This document shows positions 1 through 5,820 of a stretch of 6,695 nucleotides of DNA, piece by piece. How positions within the stretch are numbered: position 1 is the first letter of the stretch; every line of letters starts with the position of its first letter. The stretch is from Methanobacterium sp. (GTDB lineage Archaea > Methanobacteriota > Methanobacteria > Methanobacteriales > Methanobacteriaceae): assembly GCA_003161815.1 (NCBI GenBank), contig PMNN01000141.1:250-6944 (forward strand), given 5' to 3'. The notes below the pieces were generated by a model that did no database searches, was not told the DNA's origin, and worked only from the letters and a program-made list of their open reading frames with translations. Both the position numbers and the translations under genes were made by a program.

Positions 1-1022
1 GTGCCTGTGATACTGTTGGAATGCTCACTCCTGAGAAGGCTTACGATTTTTATGGGGACTTAACAAAACTTGGTGTGCCTTTAAGCGTTCACTGTCACAA
101 CGACTTCGGATTAGCAGTAGCTAATTCTCTTTCAGGATTACGTGCTGGAGCTAGTCAAGCTCATGTTACAGTAAATGGCATTGGAGAAAGAGCTGGAAAT
201 GCATCATTAGAGGAAACTGTTGTTGCATTACACTCGCTTTACAATGTCAATACTAATATAAATAATGAAATGTTATATGATGTATCTAGGATGGTTGCCA
301 GGTTAACTGGTGTTTATTTGCAGCCGAATAAAGCTATTGTTGGAGAAAATGCCTTTGCCCATGAGTCAGGAATACATGCTGATGGGGTATTGAAAAAAGC
401 GGAGACTTATGAACCCATAACACCAGAATTGGTGGGTCATAAGAGAAGATTTGTAATGGGTAAACATGTAGGGTCTCATATTATACAAAAACGCATCCAA
501 GAGATGGGATTACGTGTAAATGATCAGCAATTCCAACAAATATTTTCAAGGATAAAATCTCTGGGTGATATGGGTAAATGCGTTACAGACGTTGATTTAC
601 AGGCAATTACTGAGGATGTGATGGGGATACTCGCTGAGAAAGTGGTTGAACTTGAAGAACTTACTATAGTTTCTGGAAATAAGGTTACTCCCACTGCTTC
701 TATTAGATTAAATATAAATAATAATGAAGTTCTTGAGGCAGGTATTGGAATAGGCCCAGTTGACGCTGCCATAATAGCAATCAGAAAAAGTATAAAGGAT
801 TTCGCTGATATTGAGCTAGAAGAATACCATGTTGATGCAATAACTGGCGGTACAGATGCATTAATTGATGTTGTGGTAAAGGTTAGGCATGATGGTAACA
901 TTGTAACCGCAAGAAGTACTCAACCAGATATTATAATGGCCAGTGTAGAAGCATATTTGGGTGGAATAAATAGAATATTAGGCTCTAAATTTGTTAAAAA
1001 AATAAAAGAAGGAGATCTATAA
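1..1022 (+). CDS. leuA: 2-isopropylmalate synthase (LeuA type), 5'-truncated by window edge
   Basis: Condenses acetyl-CoA with 2-oxoisovalerate to 2-isopropylmalate, the committed cytosolic step of leucine synthesis. The open frame runs in from the left edge: codons from position 3 read ACDTVG before the first in-window Met at 21, so that Met is internal and roughly the first third of the enzyme is missing. Visible are the end of the TIM-barrel catalytic domain with the metal-binding HxH in SVHCHNDFG (near position 90), the family signature [14 protein letters not shown] (near 174-215), and HESGIHADG (near 360). The last ~110 residues match the LeuA allosteric/dimerisation domain ([13 protein letters not shown], then [17 protein letters not shown]). 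That regulatory domain argues against homocitrate synthase AksA, which lacks it, but citramalate synthase CimA also has it, and the substrate-selecting N-terminal residues lie outside the window. LeuA is my preferred call over CimA. Confidence 0.88.
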   Translation, partial: ACDTVGMLTPEKAYDFYGDLTKLGVPLSVHCHNDFGLAVANSLSGLRAGASQAHVTVNGIGERAGNASLEETVVALHSLYNVNTNINNEMLYDVSRMVARLTGVYLQPNKAIVGENAFAHESGIHADGVLKKAETYEPITPELVGHKRRFVMGKHVGSHIIQKRIQEMGLRVNDQQFQQIFSRIKSLGDMGKCVTDVDLQAITEDVMGILAEKVVELEELTIVSGNKVTPTASIRLNINNNEVLEAGIGIGPVDAAIIAIRKSIKDFADIELEEYHVDAITGGTDALIDVVVKVRHDGNIVTARSTQPDIIMASVEAYLGGINRILGSKFVKKIKEGDL

Positions 1023-1049
1023 AAAAAAATTATTTATCCTGTTATATTC

Positions 1050-1055
1050 GAGGAG
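1050..1055 (+). promoter_or_regulatory. Ribosome binding site of cgi121
   Basis: GAGGAG, three bases before the ATG at 1059, matches the archaeal anti-Shine-Dalgarno. The spacing is short but fixes the start. No clear TATA box is seen in the 36-base gap after leuA, which favours cotranscription. Confidence 0.6.
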
Positions 1056-1058
1056 AAA

Positions 1059-1565
1059 ATGGAATATAATATTCAAATCGCGGGTTTCTCTACACATGTA
1101 TATGATGTTATGGAATTAATGAGTGGAGTGAATAAAATAAGCAAAAACGCTGATAAAAATTGTACTATCCAACTTCTAAATGCTGATGGAATCGGCGGGA
1201 AAGAGCATATACTGCATGCAACGCTTCATGCCATAAAAGCATTTGAAAGGAATGAGAACATTGCAAATGACATTGGGCTTGAGATATGTGTGCGTGCATC
1301 TGCCCAAAGACAGATATCAAAAGCTCTTGATATTCTGGGGATAAAAGAGGGTGAAATGAACATCTGTGTTGTGGCTGTAGATTGCAGTGAAAACATAATG
1401 AATTATTTAGAAAAAATATTAGGAAATAAGATTAATGAAGTATTAAAACCGGATGAGATCGGTTTAAAAAAGATTTATGAGGTTTCAGATGAGGAAATAG
1501 AATCAGTAGCAGGTATTTCAAATGTAATGATAGAAAGAACAACTTTATTGATATTTGAAATCTAG
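1059..1565 (+). CDS. cgi121: KEOPS complex subunit Cgi121
   Basis: Predicted small subunit of the KEOPS complex (Kae1-Bud32-Pcc1-Cgi121), which makes the t6A modification at A37 of ANN-decoding tRNAs. Cgi121 binds Bud32 and, from family knowledge, the tRNA 3' CCA end. The 168-residue length fits archaeal members. Recognisable blocks are GKEHILHATLHAIKAF (residues 48-62), typical of the family's conserved H-A-x-x-A helix, and the region around 75-98 with RASAQRQISKALDILGIKEG, which matches the family's S-x-x-R-Q-I-x-x-A-x-x-x-x-G-I pattern. No signal peptide or membrane segment. It lies 36 bases after leuA on the same strand with a Shine-Dalgarno and no evident promoter of its own, so it probably rides on the leuA transcript. 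The other KEOPS genes are not in the window. Assignment is from sequence pattern only. Confidence 0.82.
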   Translation: MEYNIQIAGFSTHVYDVMELMSGVNKISKNADKNCTIQLLNADGIGGKEHILHATLHAIKAFERNENIANDIGLEICVRASAQRQISKALDILGIKEGEMNICVVAVDCSENIMNYLEKILGNKINEVLKPDEIGLKKIYEVSDEEIESVAGISNVMIERTTLLIFEI

Positions 1566-1594
1566 AATTTACATTTTACCTATTTTAAAGGAAT
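1566..1594 (+). terminator. T-rich intergenic terminator region between convergent genes
   Basis: The 29 bases between the cgi121 stop and the stop of the opposing PLP-enzyme gene carry three T-runs on + (1568-1570, 1574-1577, 1583-1586) and no hairpin. Archaeal transcription commonly ends at U-rich stretches, so this is a plausible termination zone for the leuA-cgi121 transcript. The inference rests on composition and convergent layout. Confidence 0.35.
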
Positions 1595-2566
1595 TCATTC
1601 AATTACTTCTTTTACAGTATTAATAATTTCTTTTAAGTTATCTTCTCTCAGACATCTTAGATCAAGATTTTTAATCTCCAAACATACAGCATCAACCATT
1701 AATCTTTCATATTTGGGGCAAATACTTATTATACTTCTTCCTTCAACATTCAACCTTTTTCTAAGTTCATATCCAATTTTTTTAGGATCATCAGTTCTTA
1801 AAGCAACTGTAATTCCTCTTTTATCACTATAAATGGCAGATTTGATTTCTTTTTTAATTAATTCACATGCCTGAATAGTTTTCATTAATGATGTAGTTGC
1901 AATTTTTATTTCTTCAGATATTCCAGCACAGGTTATAGGATCGGCTCTTACAGTTTTTAAAATGTTTTTAGATTTTTTTATAATTTCATTATCATTTGTT
2001 GAAATAAAGCCCCCGTTTCCTACATTTATTATTTTAGGGAAACCCGTTGAAGCTATTATAACATGAGAATGCTCTCCATTACCTAATAGATTCTTTTTAT
2101 CTCCTATTCCACCGGAAGCATCTTCAACTAAAATTACATTTTTATCTTCACAAATATCATAAATTTCTTTTACTGGCTGTTCTGCAATGTATCCCGCAAA
2201 ACTTGTCATAAAAAGAGCTTCTGGATTATATTTATCAATGGCATCTTCTATACCTTCAGGATTGAGGACTCCCAGTTTGGTTGGGACTTCTATAGTTTCA
2301 ACACTGAGAAATTCGGCGATATTTTTGAATCCAATCCACCCTCCCTGGTCAGGGATGAGTATTTTATCTTTAAACGTACTCATAACAGCTAATATAGCTG
2401 AATTGCCACTATTTACAACTTTAGCATATTTATGGCCAGTGACATGATTTATTTCACATTCTGCAGTGTTAATAAATACAGTTCTATTTTTTACAGACCC
2501 ATGCATTGCAGCTTCACACATGGCCTTTCTGGCTTTTTTTGATGGCTTTTTAAAGTATAATTCCAA
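1595..2566 (-). CDS. DegT/DnrJ/EryC1-type PLP-dependent aminotransferase-like protein, TTG start
   Basis: Fold-type I PLP enzyme of the DegT/DnrJ/EryC1/StrS (AHBA synthase) group, whose members usually transaminate sugars or act in cell-surface and secondary metabolite pathways. Seen: phosphate-binding segment NSGNSAI (residues 52-57), the PLP-ring aspartate in ILVEDASGGIG (D149), and the Schiff-base lysine in STGFPKIINVGNGGF (K178), so the active site looks intact. At 323 residues it is shorter than the usual 360-400, with a reduced C-terminal domain. The substrate cannot be read. The start is TTG at 2566: it has a Shine-Dalgarno four bases upstream, the nearby upstream ATG (2575) runs straight into a stop, and the next in-frame Met is at residue 16, inside conserved-looking sequence. 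It lies 103 bases downstream of nre on the same strand, with a hairpin between, so it may have its own promoter. Convergent with cgi121. Confidence 0.78.
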   Translation of the reverse strand: MELYFKKPSKKARKAMCEAAMHGSVKNRTVFINTAECEINHVTGHKYAKVVNSGNSAILAVMSTFKDKILIPDQGGWIGFKNIAEFLSVETIEVPTKLGVLNPEGIEDAIDKYNPEALFMTSFAGYIAEQPVKEIYDICEDKNVILVEDASGGIGDKKNLLGNGEHSHVIIASTGFPKIINVGNGGFISTNDNEIIKKSKNILKTVRADPITCAGISEEIKIATTSLMKTIQACELIKKEIKSAIYSDKRGITVALRTDDPKKIGYELRKRLNVEGRSIISICPKYERLMVDAVCLEIKNLDLRCLREDNLKEIINTVKEVIE

Positions 2567-2570
2567 TTAA

Positions 2571-2578
2571 ATCATCTC
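2571..2578 (-). promoter_or_regulatory. Ribosome binding site deciding a TTG start
   Basis: GAGATGAT on the minus strand differs by one base from the archaeal consensus GAGGTGAT and sits four bases before TTG at 2566. It decides the start of the DegT-like gene in favour of TTG. Confidence 0.6.
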
Positions 2579-2636
2579 AAATAGAATAATAATTAGATAA
2601 GATTTTCATAAATCAGATATTACAAAATTCCTCTCA

Positions 2637-2653
2637 AAAACTTTAACAGTTTT
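2637..2653 (-). terminator. Stem-loop after nre, possible terminator
   Basis: Perfect six-base inverted repeat AAAACT / AGTTTT with a five-base loop, followed on the minus strand by a run of T. It begins 17 bases after the nre stop. The stem is AT-rich and weak, so termination here is a suggestion; it would separate nre from the DegT-like gene. Confidence 0.3.
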
Positions 2654-2669
2654 GTGATTTTTAAAATAA

Positions 2670-3833
2670 TTAGAAGAAATTGTCTAATGTAGTCTGTCTG
2701 GATTGTAAAAGCTCTTTTAAAAGATCACTCCGCTTTATAAACTTCTGCAGAGGTAACTTTAAATTAGTAGCAATATAGGCTAAGGATGCTTTCATATCTT
2801 CAAATTCCCTGTAAGGTTGACTCATGGCACTTCTAATATTCTCCCTGACATTAAAAACGCCTAAAGGTATATAACCCTGATAAGCTTCCCTTAAAATTAT
2901 AGCCGCTGCTTGTTTCTTCTCTTTAGACAACTCTTCTAGTACAGCCATCTTAGAAGTATAATAACAACCACCAACTCTTGAATAACCTTTTTTACCAGTA
3001 TTATGCTCATAATCAGAGAATATCAATTCCTCTCTACCCAGAACATGTAAGAATGCTTCCATCCATTCAAACTCCCACTGCTGAGGTAGCAACATTATAG
3101 CATAGTAATTGTTAAGACTGCTGAATTCATAGACTCTGTGGGTATCTATAACATCGTAATTTTTAACTTCCCTAAGCAAACGATTCCCTATGGTGGAATC
3201 ACACGCTGTAATAGACCATCGGGTAGGTACCATTTTCCGGTTGTCAGCTATTCCCATAGTCCCCACAGAAAAAGCTTTCTGTATGTGGGAGAATGGTACT
3301 TCTTTATTTTGCAGATGCATAACTGCATCAGCAGCCTTTAAATCAGTGTCATAGAAAGCTTTCTCTAATTCACGATCCCATTTCACATTATTAATATCAA
3401 ATTTCTCAATTAAGGCACTGGGTCCATGAGGAGCATGTTGTTCGTTGAAGGACATTCCCTTAGGTTTACTGCCGAATTCTGCTTCACTATCAATGGATTT
3501 GCAGGCAAGTGATATTTCCTGCAATTTCTCCACGAAAATATTGTTGAGATCAGTTATTTTAACTGTCTGTTTACCTCTTATTAGATTCATTCTGTACCCA
3601 ATGATATCCTCCTGGGTTTTTTGGTCTGGTATCCAGGATTCGGGAGTGTCCATTATTGAAGTATCTCCCTGAAGTGGAGTGATCATGGGTCCTGCATATA
3701 CTTTAGGATAATTCCAGCTTCCAATAAAAACTGAAGGAGGAGTACTACCATCTAATTCCCTGCCAATATCCATTGATGGCATTTTTATTTTAGAAGTTAA
3801 ACGCTTAAGGTAGGCTGCTTTGCCTTTTATCAT
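2670..3833 (-). CDS. nre: Nre-family archaeal DNA repair protein with C-terminal PCNA-binding motif
   Basis: Member of the archaea-specific Nre family. From family knowledge, NreA of Haloferax acts in repair of mitomycin C damage together with UvrABC and depends on PCNA binding. The 387-residue protein shows the family's entry block [20 protein letters not shown] (residues 31-50), the TPESW segment near 63-67, [18 protein letters not shown] (200-217) and the C-terminal domain with GGCYYTSK (288-295) and [13 protein letters not shown] (315-327). It ends in QTTLDNFF (380-387), a textbook PIP box (Q-x-x-L-x-x-F-F) at the extreme C-terminus. The N-terminus ([12 protein letters not shown]) lacks the cysteine-rich zinc-binding segment I expect in many NreA proteins, and an in-frame TAG four codons upstream rules out a longer start. 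It could therefore be the NreB-like paralogue; I do not assign the subgroup. The Shine-Dalgarno is weak (GATCATC just before ATG). It follows msrB by 75 bases. Confidence 0.85.
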   Translation of the reverse strand: MIKGKAAYLKRLTSKIKMPSMDIGRELDGSTPPSVFIGSWNYPKVYAGPMITPLQGDTSIMDTPESWIPDQKTQEDIIGYRMNLIRGKQTVKITDLNNIFVEKLQEISLACKSIDSEAEFGSKPKGMSFNEQHAPHGPSALIEKFDINNVKWDRELEKAFYDTDLKAADAVMHLQNKEVPFSHIQKAFSVGTMGIADNRKMVPTRWSITACDSTIGNRLLREVKNYDVIDTHRVYEFSSLNNYYAIMLLPQQWEFEWMEAFLHVLGREELIFSDYEHNTGKKGYSRVGGCYYTSKMAVLEELSKEKKQAAAIILREAYQGYIPLGVFNVRENIRSAMSQPYREFEDMKASLAYIATNLKLPLQKFIKRSDLLKELLQSRQTTLDNFF

Positions 3834-3908
3834 GATGATCTAATATATACTTTAATTTAATAAAAAGTTAATGAGAGCAAATGAAAAGTAATAAAGATTT
3901 ATTATATT

Positions 3909-4370
3909 TTAAAGTTCGTCTCTTTTAACTAACTTGAGTGAAGCAGAGTTCATGCAATAACGTTTTCCAGTGGGAGGCGGACCATCATCAAAAACATGAC
4001 CTAAATGTGCGCTGCAGCGAGCACATAAAGCTTCCGTTCTAATCATAAAATGGCTTTTATCAGTCTCGGTGATTACATTTTCTTCTGCAATAGGAGCCCA
4101 GAAACTAGGCCAACCGGTACCTGACTCAAATTTAGTCTTAGAATCAAATAAGTCAGTATCACAACATGCGCACCGGTAAATGCCGTCATCATGACAATCA
4201 TGATATTTCCCAGTGAAAGCAAGTTCAGTGCCTTGTTTCCTAGCTACTTGATAAGTTTCAGGGATAAGTTCCTTTCTCCATTCCTCATCAGTTTTCTCCA
4301 CCCGGTCAACCAGCATTAATTCCCCAGTTTTAGCGAAAAAGATGGATACTTTTTCCACATCAATTGTCAT
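3909..4370 (-). CDS. msrB: Peptide-methionine (R)-S-oxide reductase MsrB
   Basis: Reduces the R-sulfoxide of oxidised methionine in proteins; cytosolic, no signal peptide. At 153 residues it has the full MsrB domain: EEWRKELIPETYQVAR (29-44), the zinc-binding cysteine pairs CACC (C67/C70) and CARC (C116/C119), the signature GTGWPSFW (84-91), the HLGHVFDDG block (122-130), and the catalytic cysteine in GKRYCMNSASL (C139). The position that carries a resolving cysteine in many MsrBs (SGCGWPSF) is threonine here (T85), so this is the type without that cysteine. The ~28-residue N-terminal extension resembles that of other methanogen MsrBs as I remember them. An alternative start is Met19, but the first ATG has GGAGATA ten bases upstream and a TATA box at a sensible distance. 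First gene of a possible msrB-nre-degT-like run. Confidence 0.95.
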   Translation of the reverse strand: MTIDVEKVSIFFAKTGELMLVDRVEKTDEEWRKELIPETYQVARKQGTELAFTGKYHDCHDDGIYRCACCDTDLFDSKTKFESGTGWPSFWAPIAEENVITETDKSHFMIRTEALCARCSAHLGHVFDDGPPPTGKRYCMNSASLKLVKRDEL

Positions 4371-4432
4371 AAATACTATTTATCTCCAGCAAAATTAATA
4401 AAATTATGGTTTAACTAATATCATCAGCTTTT

Positions 4433-4442
4433 TTTATATAAA
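4433..4442 (-). promoter_or_regulatory. TATA box upstream of msrB
   Basis: TTTATATAAA fits the archaeal box A consensus. Counting about 25 bases downstream on the minus strand puts transcription start near 4412, giving a leader of about 40 bases that includes the GGAGATA ribosome binding site (4381-4387). The box is palindromic, but no gene lies downstream on +. Confidence 0.55.
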
Positions 4443-4498
4443 TAATTCATTTAAAATAATTTATTATGATGAAAAATAAAATAATGCTCTTTAATGAT

Positions 4499-4526
4499 TA
4501 AATTAGTGAACTTTTCACTAGATTTA
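4499..4526 (-). terminator. Stem-loop downstream of the small-ORF pair, probable terminator
   Basis: TAGTGAA (4504-4510) and TTCACTA (4514-4520) form a perfect seven-base stem with a three-base loop; with one bulged base at 4521 the stem extends by five more pairs (TAAAT / ATTTA). It starts 33 bases after the stop of the 45-codon ORF, and the minus strand beyond it is T-rich. Termination of the small operon is the simplest reading; an operator or the msrB side of the spacer is the alternative. Confidence 0.45.
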
Positions 4527-4558
4527 TGCTGAAGAAAATTTACAAATTACAGATGGTA

Positions 4559-4696
4559 TCATCCAGGTTCCCATGTTAGTATATCTTCAGGAATTTCACA
4601 AACATCAGCTCCACAAAGAAATATATAGTCTTTAAGACGAATTAAATAAGGATTGAATGAGGCTTTTAAATCGGGATTATTAAAAACAAATATCAT
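4559..4696 (-). CDS. Unrecognised 45-residue small protein, overlaps the upstream micro-ORF by ATGA
   Basis: I do not recognise this protein. ATG at 4696 overlaps the TGA of the preceding 51-codon ORF (ATGA at 4696-4693), the classic arrangement for translational coupling, and there is no separate ribosome binding site. The 45 residues begin MIFVFNNPDLKASF, have an aromatic and aliphatic centre (YLIRLKDYIFLCGADVC, with two cysteines), and end in an acidic, Trp-containing tail (IPEDILTWEPG). Composition is protein-like: it is open through a very AT-rich stretch, uses GGA, GCT, CCT and TGT codons and shows no low-complexity A/T codon runs. A stem-loop lies downstream. It is too short for most gene callers. 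It could be a genuine small protein or the tail of a broken gene. Confidence 0.45.
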   Translation of the reverse strand: MIFVFNNPDLKASFNPYLIRLKDYIFLCGADVCEIPEDILTWEPG

Positions 4697-4848
4697 AACT
4701 TTTTCATTAGAAAAATAGCATCTTCTAACTGCTCATTGTTGGGTAAATCACTGACTTTAAAGTTTAGTTCATTATCTTCTAAAAAGTTTTTAATGAAAAT
4801 ACAGAGTTCAAGTCGATCCATAATCTCAACTTTATTCTTATCAATCAT
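4693..4848 (-). CDS. Unrecognised 51-residue acidic small protein
   Basis: I do not recognise this protein. The best start is ATG at 4848, six bases after a strong GGAGATG; the same frame can be extended upstream to a GTG at 4875, but that would put the ribosome binding site inside the gene. The 51 residues start MIDKNKVEIMDRLELCIFIK, are rich in Asp/Glu and Leu, and look helical throughout, with a middle LPNNEQLEDAIFLMKKL that could be an amphipathic helix. No membrane segment or known motif. It is the first gene of a two-gene unit with the 45-codon ORF that overlaps its stop. Two tiny adjacent genes, the first acidic, resemble a toxin-antitoxin layout only in outline; no family match supports that. 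Confidence 0.5.
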   Translation of the reverse strand: MIDKNKVEIMDRLELCIFIKNFLEDNELNFKVSDLPNNEQLEDAIFLMKKL

Positions 4849-4854
4849 TTTTAA

Positions 4855-4861
4855 CATCTCC
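4855..4861 (-). promoter_or_regulatory. Ribosome binding site of the 51-codon ORF
   Basis: GGAGATG on the minus strand, six bases before ATG at 4848. The same heptamer precedes the GTG start of the MBL-fold gene at 5649-5655, which supports it as a local Shine-Dalgarno form. Confidence 0.6.
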
Positions 4862-4889
4862 TTTTTCATATACACAAAAGGTTTATGGG

Positions 4890-4899
4890 TTATAAATTA
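4890..4899 (-). promoter_or_regulatory. Possible TATA box of the small-ORF pair
   Basis: TAATTTATAA on the minus strand lies about 45 bases before the ATG at 4848, predicting a transcript start near 4870 with a leader of about 20 bases that contains the ribosome binding site. The region is AT-rich, so this match is weak. Confidence 0.3.
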
Positions 4900-4915
4900 T
4901 TTAACCGGAAAAAAA

Positions 4916-5298
4916 TTATGGATTTTTGCGTATTATGTTTAATCTCCAATTACGAAGCTTCTCCGGAATATCATTTTCATTCTTATATAATATATTAATC
5001 GTGGTTTGGAGATTATCAGTACATGTTAAGAGGGTATACAGTGAAGTAATGTGATTTTGCATCTGTGTTTGAGTCGTAATCCATGAGAATTCATTTTTAA
5101 GCTTTTTCTTCAGGAATACCAGAATTTTTGAGATTATCAAGTGAATAAAGATGCTTTTTGTATCTGTGTAGTGGCAGTTTCCATTAAAGATTTAGCTTTA
5201 TCTTTGTCTTGAGGTGTAGCAGAGACAGTTTCGTTAGTACGGAATTCAAAATCCCAGGTAAATCTTCTGATTTCGTTACAAAGCTCTCGTGATTCCAT
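4916..5298 (-). pseudogene. Decayed helical coding tail with two apparent frameshifts
   Basis: From about MESREL (near 5298) the MBL gene frame carries sequence unlike any MBL protein. After its TGA at 5139, protein-like sequence continues in the other two minus frames: HLYSLDNLKNSGIPEE in one (about 5153-5103), then LKNEFSWITTQTQMQNH and onward to IPEKLRNWRLN in the next (about 5101-4916, ending TAA). Removing one base in the A5 run at 5155-5159 and one near 5094-5107 joins all pieces into one helical, hydrophilic tail of about 125 residues. The last piece on its own is open from a TTG at 5140, but it has no ribosome binding site there. The family is not recognised. Two homopolymer shifts could be real decay or sequencing errors; the hybrid junction with the MBL part is not explained by errors at these sites. 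Confidence 0.5.
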
Positions 5299-5643
5299 TA
5301 TATCAGGTTTTTTTACTCTCATGAAAAATGATAATAGCCCTTTTATTCCGGGTCGGTTTACATCTCCATTAATATAGGGTTTATCTTCTTTTGAAGCCCA
5401 TAATGTTGCTCCTGTTGCTTGTTGAAGTAAGGAAGCGTTTCCTATATGATCTACATCATGGTGAGTTATTAGAATTTTTTTAATATCTTCAGGGTTGATA
5501 TTCATGGATTTTATTTCATCTAAAATACTTTTTCCCTGTCCTGGACGTCCCGTATCAACTAGAACATTTTTTTCTCGTAAAATTAGGTATGCGTAATTAC
5601 CTTTAGTTGAATTTAAGGCATATACGTCATCAGTTATTTTCAC
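5137..5643 (-). CDS. Truncated metallo-beta-lactamase-fold hydrolase, GTG start
   Basis: N-terminal half of an MBL-fold hydrolase. The start is GTG at 5643, giving MKITDDVYALNSTKGNYAYL, a typical family opening; GGAGATG lies five bases upstream. A longer TTG start at 5685 would place that site inside the gene. Seen: strand plus aspartate VLVDTGRPG (residues 27-35), and the metal motif ITHHDVDHIGN, where the usual H-x-H-x-D-H reads H-H-D-V-D-H, a variant with Asp at the second position known in part of the superfamily. Homology continues to about RPGIKGLLSFFMRVKKPD (97-114), then stops. The GHTPGH motif, the bridging aspartate and the last histidine, all in the missing half, are absent, and the remaining ~54 residues do not fit the fold. 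The 168-residue product is shorter than the ~200 or more expected and is unlikely to be active. Treat it as the 5' part of a broken gene. Confidence 0.7.
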   Translation of the reverse strand: MKITDDVYALNSTKGNYAYLILREKNVLVDTGRPGQGKSILDEIKSMNINPEDIKKILITHHDVDHIGNASLLQQATGATLWASKEDKPYINGDVNRPGIKGLLSFFMRVKKPDIMESRELCNEIRRFTWDFEFRTNETVSATPQDKDKAKSLMETATTQIQKASLFT

Positions 5644-5648
5644 ATTTT

Positions 5649-5655
5649 CATCTCC
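5649..5655 (-). promoter_or_regulatory. Ribosome binding site deciding the GTG start of the MBL gene
   Basis: GGAGATG on the minus strand, followed by AAAAT and then GTG at 5643. It supports the GTG over the upstream TTG at 5685, which has no such site. Confidence 0.6.
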
Positions 5656-5692
5656 AAAACTTCTGTTAAAATTTTTTAATTTCAATAAATTT

Positions 5693-5701
5693 CTTATATC
5701 A
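5693..5701 (-). promoter_or_regulatory. Possible TATA box of the MBL gene
   Basis: TGATATAAG on the minus strand, preceded by purine-rich AAAGTT that could serve as the BRE. It predicts a start near 5672 and a leader of about 29 bases. Plausible but weak in this AT-rich spacer. Confidence 0.3.
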
Positions 5702-5714
5702 AACTTTTATTTTC

Positions 5715-5730
5715 ATCAAATTTTTTTGAT
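5715..5730. repeat. Small AT-rich inverted repeat in the spacer
   Basis: ATCAAA and TTTGAT flank a four-T loop. It lies just upstream of the possible MBL promoter, so it could be an operator or simply a chance palindrome in AT-rich DNA. Nothing else is seen between 5686 and 5790. Confidence 0.25.
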
Positions 5731-5792
5731 AATTAATTTAATGAATAAAAAAGAAATTTATTCTTATTCGAGAAATTCAAGAGAACACATTC

Positions 5793-5800
5793 TATAAAAT
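5793..5800 (+). promoter_or_regulatory. Possible TATA box for a leaderless transcript
   Basis: TATAAAAT on +, centred about 25 bases before the ATG at 5821. That is the usual archaeal distance from box A to the transcription start, so transcription would start at or next to the ATG. Confidence 0.35.
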
Positions 5801-5820
5801 CGAATTAAATTAACTAAATC

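Noticed and set aside
524..901. Open frame of 125 codons on the minus strand
   Set aside because: It lies entirely inside leuA, on the opposite strand, with Ser/Thr/Ile-rich low-quality sequence and no ribosome binding site; a shadow of the real gene.
1..1022. Homocitrate synthase AksA instead of LeuA
   Set aside because: A full C-terminal allosteric domain is present, which AksA enzymes lack; CimA remains possible and is noted in the entry.
2187..2447. 86-codon + frame opposite the DegT-like gene
   Set aside because: Antisense to a well-supported coding region with catalytic motifs; no independent evidence of translation.
3138..3672. Two + frames (67 and 75 codons) opposite nre
   Set aside because: Both lie within the conserved nre frame and have no start signals or recognisable content.
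4559..4848. Toxin-antitoxin module
   Set aside because: Only size, overlap and order fit. No toxin fold, nuclease motif or DNA-binding motif is seen in either product, so I keep them as unknown small proteins.
4736..4942. 68-codon + frame across the small-ORF region
   Set aside because: Antisense to the 51-codon ORF, with Ser/Leu/Phe-rich sequence typical of the reverse of Lys/Glu-rich coding; the minus frame has the ribosome binding site and coupled partner.
4916..5140. Independent 74-residue gene starting at TTG 5140
   Set aside because: No ribosome binding site before the TTG, and the sequence reads better as the end of a frameshifted tail continuous with the gene upstream.
5103..5175. 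SHOCT-like short domain in an alternative frame (LDNLKNSGIPEEKA)
   Set aside because: The resemblance covers only about 14 residues and lacks the aromatic and basic end of SHOCT; not enough to claim the domain.
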